A stretch of DNA of 64,000 nucleotides from Nocardioides sp. Soil805 (GCF_001429625.1 NZ_LMSU01000001.1:191498-255497), one strand, 5' to 3'; positions 7,719 through 16,348 are shown, numbered from the stretch's first letter. The notes: generated by a model from the letters alone, not told the origin. Numbers and translations: made by a program.

Positions 7719-7719
7719 C

Positions 7720-8649
7720 GTGCTGGTCGACCTGCCCGGTGGCACGTTCACGATGGGCTCCGACCGCCACTACCCCGAGGAGGCGCCGACGCACGGGGTG
7801 CGTGTCGACGCCTTCTCGATCGACGCGACCGCGGTGACCAACGCCGAGTACGCCGCCTTCGTCTCGGCCACCGGCTACGTCACCGTCGCCGAGCGCCAGC
7901 CCGACCCGGCCGACTACCCGGACGCCCCCGCCGAGAACCTCCAGCCGGGGTCGATGGTCTTCACGCCGACCCGCGGCCCCGTGGACCTGCGGCACCTGAG
8001 CCAGTGGTGGCGGTGGAAGCCGGGCGCGAGCTGGCGGCACCCGCGGGGTCCGCGGAGCTCGATCGACGCGCTGCTCGACCACCCCGTCGTGCACGTCGCC
8101 CACGAGGACGCGCAGGCGTACGCCGCGTGGGTGGGCGGCTCGCTGCCGACCGAGGCCGAGTGGGAGTACGCCGCCCGGGGCGGTCTGGAGGGAGTCGACT
8201 TCACGTGGGGCGACGAGCCCCGGCCGGGCGGCCGGATCATGGCCAACACGTGGGACGGCCCCGACTTCCCCTGGCGCAGCAGCGGCGAGAGCGGCTTCCT
8301 GCGCACCGCACCGGTGGGGAGCTTCCCGGCCAACGGCTACGGCCTCCTCGACATGGCCGGCAACGTCTGGGAGTGGACCGACGACTGGTGGACCGAGCGT
8401 CACCCCGACGCGGTCGACAAGCCCTGCTGCCTGCCCAGCAACCCCCGTGGCGGGGACCTCGAGCGCAGCTACGACCCTGCCCAGCCGCAGTTCCGGATCG
8501 GGCGGAAGGTGGTCAAGGGCGGCTCCCACCTGTGCGCGGACAGCTACTGCCTGCGCTACCGACCCGCGGCGCGGCGACCGCAGATGGTGGACACCGGCAC
8601 CAGCCACCAGGGCTTCCGGTGCGTCCGCCGCGGCGAGGGCGCACCGTGA
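7720..8649 (+). CDS. Formylglycine-generating enzyme (sulfatase maturase)
   Basis: A copper-dependent oxidase of the FGE-sulfatase family that converts the sulfatase active-site cysteine to formylglycine. Its 309 residues match the usual length. The catalytic pair Cys272 and Cys277 sits in GGSHLCADSYCLRYR, and the family motifs PTEAEWEYAARGG, DMAGNVWEWTDDWW and TSHQGFRCVR are present. No export signal is seen, matching the cytoplasmic sulfatase. The GTG start follows the sulfatase stop by one base, and its own stop overlaps the next start (GTGA), so the three genes are translationally coupled. Confidence 0.95.
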   Translation: MLVDLPGGTFTMGSDRHYPEEAPTHGVRVDAFSIDATAVTNAEYAAFVSATGYVTVAERQPDPADYPDAPAENLQPGSMVFTPTRGPVDLRHLSQWWRWKPGASWRHPRGPRSSIDALLDHPVVHVAHEDAQAYAAWVGGSLPTEAEWEYAARGGLEGVDFTWGDEPRPGGRIMANTWDGPDFPWRSSGESGFLRTAPVGSFPANGYGLLDMAGNVWEWTDDWWTERHPDAVDKPCCLPSNPRGGDLERSYDPAQPQFRIGRKVVKGGSHLCADSYCLRYRPAARRPQMVDTGTSHQGFRCVRRGEGAP

Positions 8650-9578
8650 GCACCGCCGACACCGGGCGCCTGCCGTCCTGGCGACCGGGTCCGACCCGCG
8701 ACGCCGTCCTGGCCTTCCTCGACGCCGCCCCGTCCGTGCCGGTCGAGCAACGGGTGGCCTGCTTCGACAACGACGGCACCCTGTGGTGCGAACGCCCGCG
8801 CTACCCCCAGCTCGACTTCTTCGTCGACGCCCTCACGACCGCGGTGCGGGCGGATCCGGGACTGGCCGACGCCCCGGAGCTGGCGGCCGTGCTGGGCGGT
8901 GACCGGGCAGCCATCGGCGAGATCGGGCTGGAGCGGATCGCGCTCGCCCTCACCGGTCTCTTCCGGGGCGTCACGCCCGAGGACTTCACGGCCCGGGTCC
9001 GCGAGTTCGCCGCCCGCGCGGTGCACCCGACCCTGAGCCGCCCCCTGCGGGACACGACCTACCTGCCGATGCTGGAGCTCATCGCCGCGCTGCGGCGCAT
9101 CGACTTCACGGTCTTCGTGGTCACCGGCGGCGGGACCGAGTTCGTCCGCGCCCTCAGCCAGCAGCTGTACGGCGTACCGCCGGAGGCCGTCGTCGGCAGC
9201 CTGATCGACTACGACTTCGCCCCCACGACCGCGGGCTCCGGCCCGCGGCTGACCCGGGCCGACCGGCTGGTCGGCACCGCGAACGAGGGTGCCGCCAAGG
9301 TCACCCACATCCAGACCCAGCTCGGGCGACGCCCGATCCTGGCCGCCGGCAACTCCGGGGGCGACCGGGAGATGCTCGAGTGGGCCGCGTCCGCCGGCGG
9401 CCCGACCCTGGCGCTGCTCGTCGACCACGACGACGCGACGCGGGAGTTCTCCTACGTCAGCACGGCGGAGACCGTCGCCGAGCCGGAGCCGATCACCGAC
9501 GTCGGCGCGCGACTGGGGTGGACCGTCGTCAGCATGGCCGACGACTGGGACGCCGTCTTCCCCCCGACGACCCGCTGA
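8646..9578 (+). CDS. HAD superfamily phosphatase-like hydrolase
   Basis: This 310-residue protein has the HAD nucleophile motif CFDNDGTLW (Asp41, Asp43), motif II in VFVVTGGGTEFV and a late motif IV AAGNSGGDREML. The helical cap between motifs I and II resembles phosphoserine-phosphatase-like C1 caps. It is the third gene of the sulfatase operon and starts inside the FGE stop codon (GTGA). Its substrate is unknown; a phosphorylated or sulfated metabolite released by or feeding into the sulfatase pathway is a reasonable guess. The 61 bases downstream carry the hairpins described for the next gene. Confidence 0.85.
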   Translation: MSTADTGRLPSWRPGPTRDAVLAFLDAAPSVPVEQRVACFDNDGTLWCERPRYPQLDFFVDALTTAVRADPGLADAPELAAVLGGDRAAIGEIGLERIALALTGLFRGVTPEDFTARVREFAARAVHPTLSRPLRDTTYLPMLELIAALRRIDFTVFVVTGGGTEFVRALSQQLYGVPPEAVVGSLIDYDFAPTTAGSGPRLTRADRLVGTANEGAAKVTHIQTQLGRRPILAAGNSGGDREMLEWAASAGGPTLALLVDHDDATREFSYVSTAETVAEPEPITDVGARLGWTVVSMADDWDAVFPPTTR

Positions 9579-9606
9579 CGTGGTGGACGGTGGCCCCATC
9601 GCGTGG

Positions 9607-9637
9607 CACCCTCCCCCCACGGGTGCGTGAGGGGGAG
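9607..9637 (+). promoter_or_regulatory. Alternative hairpins masking a ribosome binding site
   Basis: CTCCCCC (9611-9617) can pair with GGGGGAG (9631-9637), which is the ribosome binding site of the gene at 9640. A competing stem CACCC (9607-9611) with GGGTG (9621-9625) shares a base with it, so the two cannot form fully together. Confidence 0.35.
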
Positions 9638-9639
9638 CC

Positions 9640-10317
9640 ATGGTGCTGGCGATCGTGCGGGTCTGGGTCGCGCTGGCGCTGATGGTGTCCGGCGGTCTGA
9701 TGTACGCCGCCTCGTGGCAGCGCTGGGTCGGCGCCTGCCCGTGGGACGGGGACCAGGACACCCCGGCGTGCTGGACACGGATGGACCACCTCTACGACTT
9801 CCTGGCGCCGTCGGAGCCGTGGACGCCCGCCGGGGACGCGGCACAGCTCGCCGGCTCGTCCCTCCTCGTCCTGGCGCTCGCCCTCGTTCCCCTGCCGTGG
9901 GCCCTGACCGGGCGCCGGCCCGGGCCGGGCTCCGCCGTGGGGCTCCTGCTCACCGTGCTGGCCGTGGTCGCCGTGGGGCTGGCGACCCTGCGCTCGGGCC
10001 TCGCGGGCGAGGTCGTCCGGCCGGTCGCCGACGACCTCGTGATGTGGCTCTGGTTCCTGGTCCCACCCGTCCTGTTCGGACGTATCGCCGTGCTGTCCCC
10101 CGGGTGGGCGGCGCGCGCCGCGGCGGTGCTGCTGGTGCTGGCGTCGCCGCTGGTCGCGGGCTTCACCTACGCGATCGGCCCCTTCGACGCCCAGCCGTGG
10201 TGGGAGGCGATCTCGGGCGTGCTGACGGTGCTCGCGAGCGCCTGCGTGCTCGTTGAGGCCGTACGACGCGTGGTCCGGACCCGCGACGTCGTCCGCGAGC
10301 CGGCGGGAGTGGGCTGA
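9640..10317 (+). CDS. Six-helix membrane protein, unknown function
   Basis: Not recognised. The 225 residues contain six hydrophobic segments, at roughly 4-24, 70-92, 97-117, 127-148, 154-175 and 187-206. A periplasmic or extracellular loop of about 45 residues (QRWVGACPWDGDQDTPACW) follows the first helix, and its two cysteines could form a disulfide. The C-terminus is short and basic. The ATG at 9640 is preceded by GGGGGAG, which can be masked by an upstream arm. It is convergent with the MFS exporter gene and may be read through from the sulfatase operon. Confidence 0.7.
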   Translation: MVLAIVRVWVALALMVSGGLMYAASWQRWVGACPWDGDQDTPACWTRMDHLYDFLAPSEPWTPAGDAAQLAGSSLLVLALALVPLPWALTGRRPGPGSAVGLLLTVLAVVAVGLATLRSGLAGEVVRPVADDLVMWLWFLVPPVLFGRIAVLSPGWAARAAAVLLVLASPLVAGFTYAIGPFDAQPWWEAISGVLTVLASACVLVEAVRRVVRTRDVVREPAGVG

Positions 10318-10342
10318 CCGCGGTGTACCGCGCGTGCCGCTG

Positions 10343-11596
10343 CTACTCCACGCTCGCGCGACGGAAGGGCGACAGCGCCAGCATCAGCGCCGAGGCCGTG
10401 AAGATCGCTGCGGCGGCGCCGAGCGCCGGGCCGTAGCCGACGACCTCGGCGAGCAGCCCGGCCAGCGGTGAGACCGCGACAATCACGGCGCGGTTGAGCG
10501 AGCGCAGCGTCGTGTTGGTCCGTGCCTGGAGCTCGTCGGGGGTGCGGGACTGTCGGAAGGCCATCTCGTGGGAGTTGCTGTTGCCCATGGCCCAGCCGTG
10601 GCACAGCTGGCCGACGGCCAGGACGGCTGCCCCGGCCCAGCCCGTCGGCGCCCAGGCGGCCGCGGCCATGACCAGGACCCCGACCACGGTGACCGAGTAC
10701 GAGCAGATGATCGCGCCGCCGGTGCCCAGCCGGACGCCGACCCGGGTGCTCAGAGCCGCACCGAGCAGCGCACCCAGGCCGGCGACCGCGAAGACGAGTC
10801 CCAGCTGCAGCGCCGAGAGGTCCAGCACGAGGTAGCCGTACGGGACGACGACCACCGCCAGGATCGCCTGCCCCGCGAACCACACGTGGGTGGCCAGTGC
10901 GAGGCGGCGCAGGCCGGACGCGCCGTACGCCCAGCGCGCTCCGTCCCCCACCTCCCGGGCCAACGCGCGCGCCCCCACCGCGGCGGGCGCGGGGGTCGGC
11001 TCCGCGACTCCCCTCAGCGACGCGACCATCACCGCCGAGAACAGGTACGTCAGGGCGTCCACCAGCACCGACAGGGGCGCACCCACGACGCGGATGAGCG
11101 CCCCGGCGAGGGCCGGACCGGCGGTCTGGGCCACCGCGTCGGCGCCGTCGAGCCGCGCGTGCGCCCGCTGGAGCCGGGCGCGAGGCACCAGCCGCGGGAC
11201 GAAGGACAGGGAGGCCGCGTCGTTGACCAGGGAGGCCGTGCCGAACAGGACGACGACGACGAGCAGCAGCGGGAACGTGAGCACGTCGAGCCACCACGCC
11301 AGTGGGACCAGCCCCAGCAGGCTGGCGCGGGCGAGGTCCGTGACCACCATGACCGGCCGACGACGGACGCGGTCGACGAGTGCTCCCACGACCAGGCCGA
11401 GGACCAGGTACGGCAGCCAGCGTGCGGAGACGAGCCACCCCACCTGCACGGCGCCGCCCTGCAGGCTGACCAGCACCAGGGTCTGCAACGCCAGGGTGGT
11501 GATCGCGCTCCCCATCCCGGAGACCGCCTCGCCCCACCAGAAGCGGCGGAACTGCGAGGACGTCTCGTCGGGCTGCGTCAGGGAGACCACCGGCAC
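10343..11596 (-). CDS. MFS transporter (MFS_3 / EntS-like exporter)
   Basis: This 417-residue integral membrane protein has about 12 predicted helices. The first half carries the major-facilitator signature between helices 2 and 3 (GALVDRVRRRPVMVV), and the opening FRRFWWGEAVSGMGSAITTLAL is typical of the group containing the enterobactin exporter EntS and macrolide-type exporters. It probably pumps a small hydrophobic compound out of the cell by proton antiport. It starts with GTG at 11596 after GAGGG. The hydrolase upstream ends 53 bases away on the same strand behind a hairpin. Confidence 0.88.
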   Translation of the reverse strand: MPVVSLTQPDETSSQFRRFWWGEAVSGMGSAITTLALQTLVLVSLQGGAVQVGWLVSARWLPYLVLGLVVGALVDRVRRRPVMVVTDLARASLLGLVPLAWWLDVLTFPLLLVVVVLFGTASLVNDAASLSFVPRLVPRARLQRAHARLDGADAVAQTAGPALAGALIRVVGAPLSVLVDALTYLFSAVMVASLRGVAEPTPAPAAVGARALAREVGDGARWAYGASGLRRLALATHVWFAGQAILAVVVVPYGYLVLDLSALQLGLVFAVAGLGALLGAALSTRVGVRLGTGGAIICSYSVTVVGVLVMAAAAWAPTGWAGAAVLAVGQLCHGWAMGNSNSHEMAFRQSRTPDELQARTNTTLRSLNRAVIVAVSPLAGLLAEVVGYGPALGAAAAIFTASALMLALSPFRRASVE

Positions 11597-11626
11597 ACCC
11601 TCGCAGACCGGGAGTCCGCGCCCCGT

Positions 11627-11648
11627 CGCGCCGGCTCCCCGCGGCGCG
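11627..11648 (-). terminator. Hairpin after the alpha/beta hydrolase gene
   Basis: CGCGCC (11627-11632) pairs with GGCGCG (11643-11648) across a 10-base loop. It lies immediately after the minus-strand stop codon at 11649-11651 and before the MFS start. Confidence 0.45.
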
Positions 11649-12527
11649 TCAGCCCTCGATCGCGCTCGGCTGCTCCCCGTGCCGGTCGTCGGCGATGAAC
11701 TCGCGGAGCACCCGCGCGAAGCGGTCGGGGTCGTCGAGGTGCGGGAAGTGCCCGGCGCCCTCGAACAGCTCGACGCGGCAGTCCGGGACGGCGCGCTGCG
11801 CGCTGAGGGCGTGCCAGGCGGGGATCATCCGGTCCTTGGAGCCCCAGACGATCAGCGTCGGGATCGGCAGCGTCCCCTCGAGGTGGTCGTGGGCACTGAT
11901 GCTCTGGCCGCCGAGGTCGATGACGGCCCGGGTGGTGGCGAGGAAGGCGCGTCGGCTCTCGCGGTCCGCGAGCGAGCTGAACCCCCGCCAGATCGCGCCG
12001 ATGTCCGCGCCGGGTCGCCAGCCGACCTTCGACGCGCCACGGCCCAGGGCCTCGACACGCGAGGTCACGGGGGCGGAGGCGACGACGCTCAGGACCTGCT
12101 CGGCGCCCGGCAGGGTGGCGGCTCGGAGGACCAGGTTGACCTCGCGTCCCAGGCCGCCGCTGGCGACCAGGACGAGACGATCGACCCGCTCGGGGAAGAG
12201 GTAGTAGAACTGCATCGCGATGCCGCCCCCGAGCGAGTGCCCGACGAGCGTCACCCGGTCGATCCCGAGCCGGTCGAGGAGGTCGCGCATGGTCGCGGCG
12301 TGCGCACTCAGCGAGTAGTCCCCCATCGGCTTGGCCGACTCGCCGTGGCCGAAGAGGTCGGGCACCAGCACGCGGTGGTCGTCGTCCATCTCGTCGACGA
12401 GGCGGGACCACTGCCGTTGCGAGCCCAGGATCCCGTGGATGAAGAGCACCACGGGCCCCGACCCGCTGTCGACGTACGAGAGCTCATGACCGTGGAGCAC
12501 GACCTTCTGCGGAGCCATGCGCGCCAT
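11649..12527 (-). CDS. Alpha/beta hydrolase
   Basis: This 292-residue alpha/beta-hydrolase-fold protein has the oxyanion region VVLFIHGILGSQRQW, the nucleophile elbow LVGHSLGGG, an Asp in WGSKDRMIPAW and the catalytic His in GAGHFPHLDDPDRFARVL. This layout is shared by epoxide-hydrolase, C-C bond hydrolase and lipase-like members, so the exact reaction is open. The start at 12527 is chosen over a further upstream in-frame ATG (12743) because TGAGGAT lies 7-8 bases before it and homologues begin with this basic MARMAPQ stretch. It is divergent from the DUF2157-like gene. Confidence 0.87.
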   Translation of the reverse strand: MARMAPQKVVLHGHELSYVDSGSGPVVLFIHGILGSQRQWSRLVDEMDDDHRVLVPDLFGHGESAKPMGDYSLSAHAATMRDLLDRLGIDRVTLVGHSLGGGIAMQFYYLFPERVDRLVLVASGGLGREVNLVLRAATLPGAEQVLSVVASAPVTSRVEALGRGASKVGWRPGADIGAIWRGFSSLADRESRRAFLATTRAVIDLGGQSISAHDHLEGTLPIPTLIVWGSKDRMIPAWHALSAQRAVPDCRVELFEGAGHFPHLDDPDRFARVLREFIADDRHGEQPSAIEG

Positions 12528-12722
12528 GTGGTCATCCTCACCGTGGCCGTCGGATGGTGCACCACCCACGGTAGCCCTGCCCGCGACAGCACCCGGCACG
12601 GGCCGGTCGGGGAGAAGGTCCCGCGCCGACGGCACTTTCGGTTCTGGTGGGCCGAGGCCGAGCCGAGAAGCATGGTGAGTGCGGGACCGGTTCCTGTCCC
12701 GACTCGTCCCCGGGAGAACGCC

Positions 12723-13709
12723 ATGCGGAGCACGATCCATCAACCGTCACCGGACGTCTCCCTGTCCGACGTGCTCGAGGGATGGGTGGACGCGGGTCTC
12801 ATCAGCCCGGAGCAGTCGCGTGCGATCCGACGGCACGAGGCCGAGGGTCACGCGGCCGGCTCCCCCGTCGCCCGGGCGACGACACCCGAGGCCGGTCCGT
12901 CCCTCGTCGTCGAGGCGCTCGGCTACCTCGGCGGCGTCGTGATGCTCGTCGGCACCGGGATCCTGGTCGGGATGTACTGGGCGGACCTGTCGGTGCCGCT
13001 GCGCCTGGTCCTCATCGGTGCGACCGCGCTCTGCCTGGTGGGCGCCGGCTTCGCGGTGCCGGACCGCCTCGGCGATGCGGCGGGCCGGTTGCGCTCGGTG
13101 CTCTGGGCCGCCGGCGTCGCGGCCACCGCCGGGTTCCTCGGCGTCTTCAGCGCCGAGGTGCTGGACCGGTACGACGAGCACGCACTGGTCGTCATCGGTC
13201 CGTGCACGGCGCTGGTGGCCGGCATCCTGTGGTGGCTCCGACCCACCTGGCTCCAGCAGCTGGCCCTGTTCGTGCCGCTGATGCTCTCCGCCACGGGCAT
13301 CGGCATGGAGCTCACCTCGACCAGCTCGTCGTGGGGCGGCGCCGCCATGTGGGCCGTCGCGGTGGCCTGGGCGGCCCTCTCCTGGACCGGTCGGCTCGAG
13401 CCACGGACCAGTGGCGTGGCCATGGGCGTCCTCGGGGCCGTCCTGGGAGCCATGACGATTGCCTCCGACGTCGGCATCGCCCTCGGACTGGCGACCGCGG
13501 TCGCCGCCGTGGTCGCGGCGTTGTGGGACCGCAGCCTGCCGTGGCTCGGCGTCGCGGCGATCGCCCTGCTCTGGACGATGCCCCGTGCGGCCGGCGCCTG
13601 GTTCCCCGGCGCCCTGTCGGCCGCGCTCACGCTCATCGTGACCGGCGGCGCGCTGGTGGGAGCCGCGGTCTGGGTGGCCCGGCACCAGGGCGGGCAGCCG
13701 CCGTCCTGA
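12723..13709 (+). CDS. DUF2157-like predicted membrane protein
   Basis: The N-terminal 60 residues are soluble and contain LEGWVDAGLISPEQSRAIRR, the pattern found at the start of DUF2157 proteins. From residue 62 on, about ten hydrophobic helices follow, rich in Ala, Val and Gly, to the end at 328. The function of the family is unknown. The ATG at 12723 is supported by GGGAGAACGCC; an in-frame ATG at 12672 is possible. The preceding 195-base divergent gap holds no other feature I can support. Confidence 0.75.
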   Translation: MRSTIHQPSPDVSLSDVLEGWVDAGLISPEQSRAIRRHEAEGHAAGSPVARATTPEAGPSLVVEALGYLGGVVMLVGTGILVGMYWADLSVPLRLVLIGATALCLVGAGFAVPDRLGDAAGRLRSVLWAAGVAATAGFLGVFSAEVLDRYDEHALVVIGPCTALVAGILWWLRPTWLQQLALFVPLMLSATGIGMELTSTSSSWGGAAMWAVAVAWAALSWTGRLEPRTSGVAMGVLGAVLGAMTIASDVGIALGLATAVAAVVAALWDRSLPWLGVAAIALLWTMPRAAGAWFPGALSAALTLIVTGGALVGAAVWVARHQGGQPPS

Positions 13710-13770
13710 CGAGTCCCGCGCACGCTCCTGCCGGGTGCGTCCTACTCCCGCGCCAGCCGCGGGCAGCACC

Positions 13771-13776
13771 TAGCGT
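13771..13776 (+). promoter_or_regulatory. -10 box of VOC gene
   Basis: TAGCGT ends 6 bases before the ATG at 13783; no ribosome binding site is present. Confidence 0.6.
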
Positions 13777-13782
13777 GTACGG

Positions 13783-14145
13783 ATGCCGGACATCGCCACC
13801 CCGAACCTCCCCTCGCGCGACTTCGCGACCACCTCCGCCTTCTACGACCGGCTCGGCTTCTCGGAGGCCTACCGGGACGAGGGCTGGATGATCCTCGAGC
13901 GCGGCGAGCTCGTGCTGGAGTTCTTCCCCTTCCCTGACCTCGAGCCGGCCGAGAGCTCCTTCGGCTGCTGTCTTCGACTGGATGACGTCGACGCCTTCTA
14001 CCGGGTGTGTCTGGGGGTGGGGCTCCCGGAGTCCACCCGCGGGTTCCCCCGACTCCATCCGCCGCGTCAGGACGGGTCCGGGCTGCGCATCGGTGCCCTC
14101 CTGGATCCTGACGGCACCCTGCTGCGCCTCATCGGCCACCCCTGA
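13783..14145 (+). CDS. VOC family protein, bleomycin-resistance-like
   Basis: This 120-residue single vicinal-oxygen-chelate unit has the halves NLPSRDFATTSAFYDRLGF (first beta-alpha module) and CLRLDDVDAFYRVC (second), and ends with the usual LLDPDGTLLRLIG. The arrangement matches bleomycin-binding resistance proteins and small glyoxalase-like enzymes. These act as dimers and either sequester an antibiotic or bind a metal. A conserved metal ligand set is not obvious, so binding rather than catalysis is more likely. It is a leaderless single-gene unit by its promoter. Confidence 0.82.
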   Translation: MPDIATPNLPSRDFATTSAFYDRLGFSEAYRDEGWMILERGELVLEFFPFPDLEPAESSFGCCLRLDDVDAFYRVCLGVGLPESTRGFPRLHPPRQDGSGLRIGALLDPDGTLLRLIGHP

Positions 14146-14181
14146 TCCGGCGTCCACCTGTACCCGACCCTGGCTGACACC

Positions 14182-14187
14182 TAGGGT
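14182..14187 (+). promoter_or_regulatory. -10 box of GNAT gene at 14194
   Basis: TAGGGT ends 6 bases before the ATG at 14194; no ribosome binding site is present. Confidence 0.6.
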
Positions 14188-14193
14188 CGCCGC

Positions 14194-14787
14194 ATGCCCG
14201 ACTTCACGTGGCTCCCCGCCAACCGCGCAGCGACGGAAGACGTCGAGGCGGTCTTCGCCACCAGCGGCGCCCGCAAGTGCCGGTGCCAGGCGCTGAAGGT
14301 GCCGGGCTGGATCTGGCGCGACACCACCCAGGAGCAGCGGGACGCCGCCCTGCTGGAGCAGACCGCCTGCGGCACCGCCGGACCGACGTCGGGGCTGATC
14401 GGGTACGTCGACGGCGAGCCGGCCGGCTGGGTCGCGGTCGAGCCACGGGAGAACTACCCCCGCCTGTGGAGCCGGAAGCAGGCGTGGATGCGGATGGACC
14501 CCGAGCTCGAGGGCGTCTGGTCGGTCACGTGCTTCGTCGTGGCCACGGGCCGGCGCAAGTCGGGGCTGACCTACGAGCTCGCCGCTGCCACCGTCGAGTA
14601 CGGCGAGCAGGTCGGCGCTCGCGTGCTGGAGGGGTACCCGATCGAGCCGGCTCCGGGGAAGTCGGTGATCTGGGACGAGGCCTCGGTCGGGCTGCTGCAG
14701 GTCTTCCTCGAGGCCGGGTACGAGGTGGTGGCCTCGCCCACCCTGCGGCGGCGTGTCGTGCGGCGACAGCTGGCCACCCACTCCTGA
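14194..14787 (+). CDS. GNAT family acetyltransferase, divergent
   Basis: This 197-residue protein has an unusual cysteine-rich opening (SGARKCRCQALKVPGWIW), then the acetyltransferase core. SGLIGYVDGEPAGWVAVEPRE is the central strand pair, VWSVTCFVVATGRRKSGLTYELAAATVEYGEQ contains a degenerate acetyl-CoA loop (GRRKSGL), and VGLLQVFLEAGYEVV is the last helix-strand. Members with this KCxCQ-like start are annotated only as GNAT proteins and their substrate is unknown. It has its own leaderless promoter. Confidence 0.8.
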   Translation: MPDFTWLPANRAATEDVEAVFATSGARKCRCQALKVPGWIWRDTTQEQRDAALLEQTACGTAGPTSGLIGYVDGEPAGWVAVEPRENYPRLWSRKQAWMRMDPELEGVWSVTCFVVATGRRKSGLTYELAAATVEYGEQVGARVLEGYPIEPAPGKSVIWDEASVGLLQVFLEAGYEVVASPTLRRRVVRRQLATHS

Positions 14788-14873
14788 CCGTCGATCACCG
14801 AGGCCGCGCGCGGGCAGGGCGGAGCCGCGAAAACCGGGTGCTTGTGCTGCGTACACGGGCAAGACTCGAACGC

Positions 14874-15800
14874 ATGGACCTGACGGCAGCGACGGAATCC
14901 TGGATCGACGACGGCTTCGTGATCCTGCCGGGACACCTGCCCGCCGAGGTCCTCGACCCGGCCGTGCGCGAGCTGGACTCGGTGTTCCCGTCGGCGGACG
15001 ACTTCCACGACGACGTCGCCCCGGACCGCAACGCCCGCTTCGTCGGCGACGAGTTCAACGGCATCGACAGCTTCCCTTTCGCAAGCCTCGCGTTGAACCG
15101 CATCCCGGTGTGCGACGCACTCGTCACGCTCGCCACGAGCCTCCTCGGCGCACCGGACGTCCGCCTCTACTCCGCAGAGGCGTGGGCGAAGTACGCAGGA
15201 GCTGCCGACTACGACCAGGACCTGCACCGCGACTTCCTGAACCACACGATCCTGGTGCCCTCCAGCGCCCCGGCCTTCCGGCAGGTCGAGTTCTTCGTCT
15301 TCCTGTCCGACGTCACCGTCGAGATGGGGGCACCCCGGATGGTGCCGCGGTCCTCCGCCACCGACGACCTGCCTGCCAGGCCCAACTTCTTCCCCCGGAT
15401 CGACACGAGCGAGACCGACGAGGGGTTCGTCGCACCGACCGGCCGTCCGGACCTGTACGCGGACGAGGTCGCGGCGACCGGACCGGCAGGGACCGTCGTC
15501 GCGTTCCAGCCGCAGACGGTGCACCGCGGCTCCGCCGTCACCCGACCGCGCGGCGCGCGGTTCTCGATGCACCTCAGCTACCGGCCGGCGGCGGCCGAAT
15601 GGGCGCAGCGCCACGCCTGGGCCGACCGCAGCCACGACCCGCACTGGTACCGGTTCGTCGAGCAGGCCGGTCCTCGGCAGCTGGAGCTCTTCGGCTTCCC
15701 TCCCCCGGGTCACGACTACTGGACCTCGGAGACGCTCGCCGGCGTGGCCCAGCGGTACCCGCGCCTCGACATGTCCCCCTGGCGTTCGGCCCACCGATGA
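14874..15800 (+). CDS. Phytanoyl-CoA dioxygenase (PhyH) family oxygenase
   Basis: A 308-residue non-haem iron, 2-oxoglutarate-dependent dioxygenase. The iron triad is visible as His118-x-Asp120 (LHRDFLNH) and His217 (TVHRGSA), and Arg226 in TRPRGARFSMH is the likely 2-oxoglutarate anchor. PhyH enzymes hydroxylate a wide range of substrates including secondary metabolites, so the substrate is open. The ATG at 14874 lacks a clear ribosome binding site. The stop overlaps the start of the DinB gene (ATGA), so the two are translated together. Confidence 0.87.
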   Translation: MDLTAATESWIDDGFVILPGHLPAEVLDPAVRELDSVFPSADDFHDDVAPDRNARFVGDEFNGIDSFPFASLALNRIPVCDALVTLATSLLGAPDVRLYSAEAWAKYAGAADYDQDLHRDFLNHTILVPSSAPAFRQVEFFVFLSDVTVEMGAPRMVPRSSATDDLPARPNFFPRIDTSETDEGFVAPTGRPDLYADEVAATGPAGTVVAFQPQTVHRGSAVTRPRGARFSMHLSYRPAAAEWAQRHAWADRSHDPHWYRFVEQAGPRQLELFGFPPPGHDYWTSETLAGVAQRYPRLDMSPWRSAHR

Positions 15801-16348
15801 CCGCCCGCGACACTGCCCTTGCAGACAGGTACCTTCGCGGAGTGCCTCCGTGGATGACGCCCGAGCGACGCGAGCCGTCCCACGAACCGGTCGACGAGCG
15901 CACCGCCCTCGAGGACCGACTCGACTACCAGCGCACGACGCTCCTGGTGAAGTGCGGCGGGCTCACTCCTGACCAGCTGGTGCAGCAGTCGGCGCCACCG
16001 TCGAACATCTCGCTGCTCGGTCTGGTCCGTCACCTGTCCGGGGTCGAGGCCTGGTTCCACGGCTACGACGGCCGGCCCGACCACCAGTTCTTCTGGAACT
16101 ACGTGCCGGGCGCCAGCGACGGCTTCAGCGGCGTCACCGCGGACCGGGCCGACGACGACCTGGCCAGCTACCTGGCGAGCGTCGAGCGGTCGCGGCGAGC
16201 CGTCAGGGACCGGGCTCTCGACGACGTCGTCCCCGGCGAGCGCGACACGCTGCGGTGGATCTACCTCCACCTGATCGAGGAGTACGCACGCCACAACGGC
16301 CACGCCGACATACTGCGCGAGCGCATCGACGGTGCCACGGGCGAGTAG
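15797..16348 (+). CDS. DinB-like / DUF664 family protein
   Basis: This 183-residue protein fits the four-helix DinB/DUF664 group. DRLDYQRTTLLVKCGGLTPDQLVQ is the first helix pair, LGLVRHLSGVEAWF supplies the first metal histidine, and LIEEYARHNGHADILRERI supplies the final histidine pair (HNGHAD). These proteins bind a divalent metal and include thiol-dependent transferases. The start overlaps the PhyH stop by 4 bases, which favours a shared pathway; a later ATG (MTPERREP) is possible but would lose the coupling. Confidence 0.82.
   Translation: MTARDTALADRYLRGVPPWMTPERREPSHEPVDERTALEDRLDYQRTTLLVKCGGLTPDQLVQQSAPPSNISLLGLVRHLSGVEAWFHGYDGRPDHQFFWNYVPGASDGFSGVTADRADDDLASYLASVERSRRAVRDRALDDVVPGERDTLRWIYLHLIEEYARHNGHADILRERIDGATGE

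Noticed and set aside
10890..12660. Plus-strand open frame running into the DUF2157-like gene
   Set aside because: Its protein is antisense to the MFS and hydrolase genes and compositionally abnormal; a ribosome binding site supports the ATG at 12723 instead.
14861..14880. CTCGAAC upstream of the PhyH gene as a possible LexA half-site
   Set aside because: The second half-site is absent, and a single GAAC is expected by chance.
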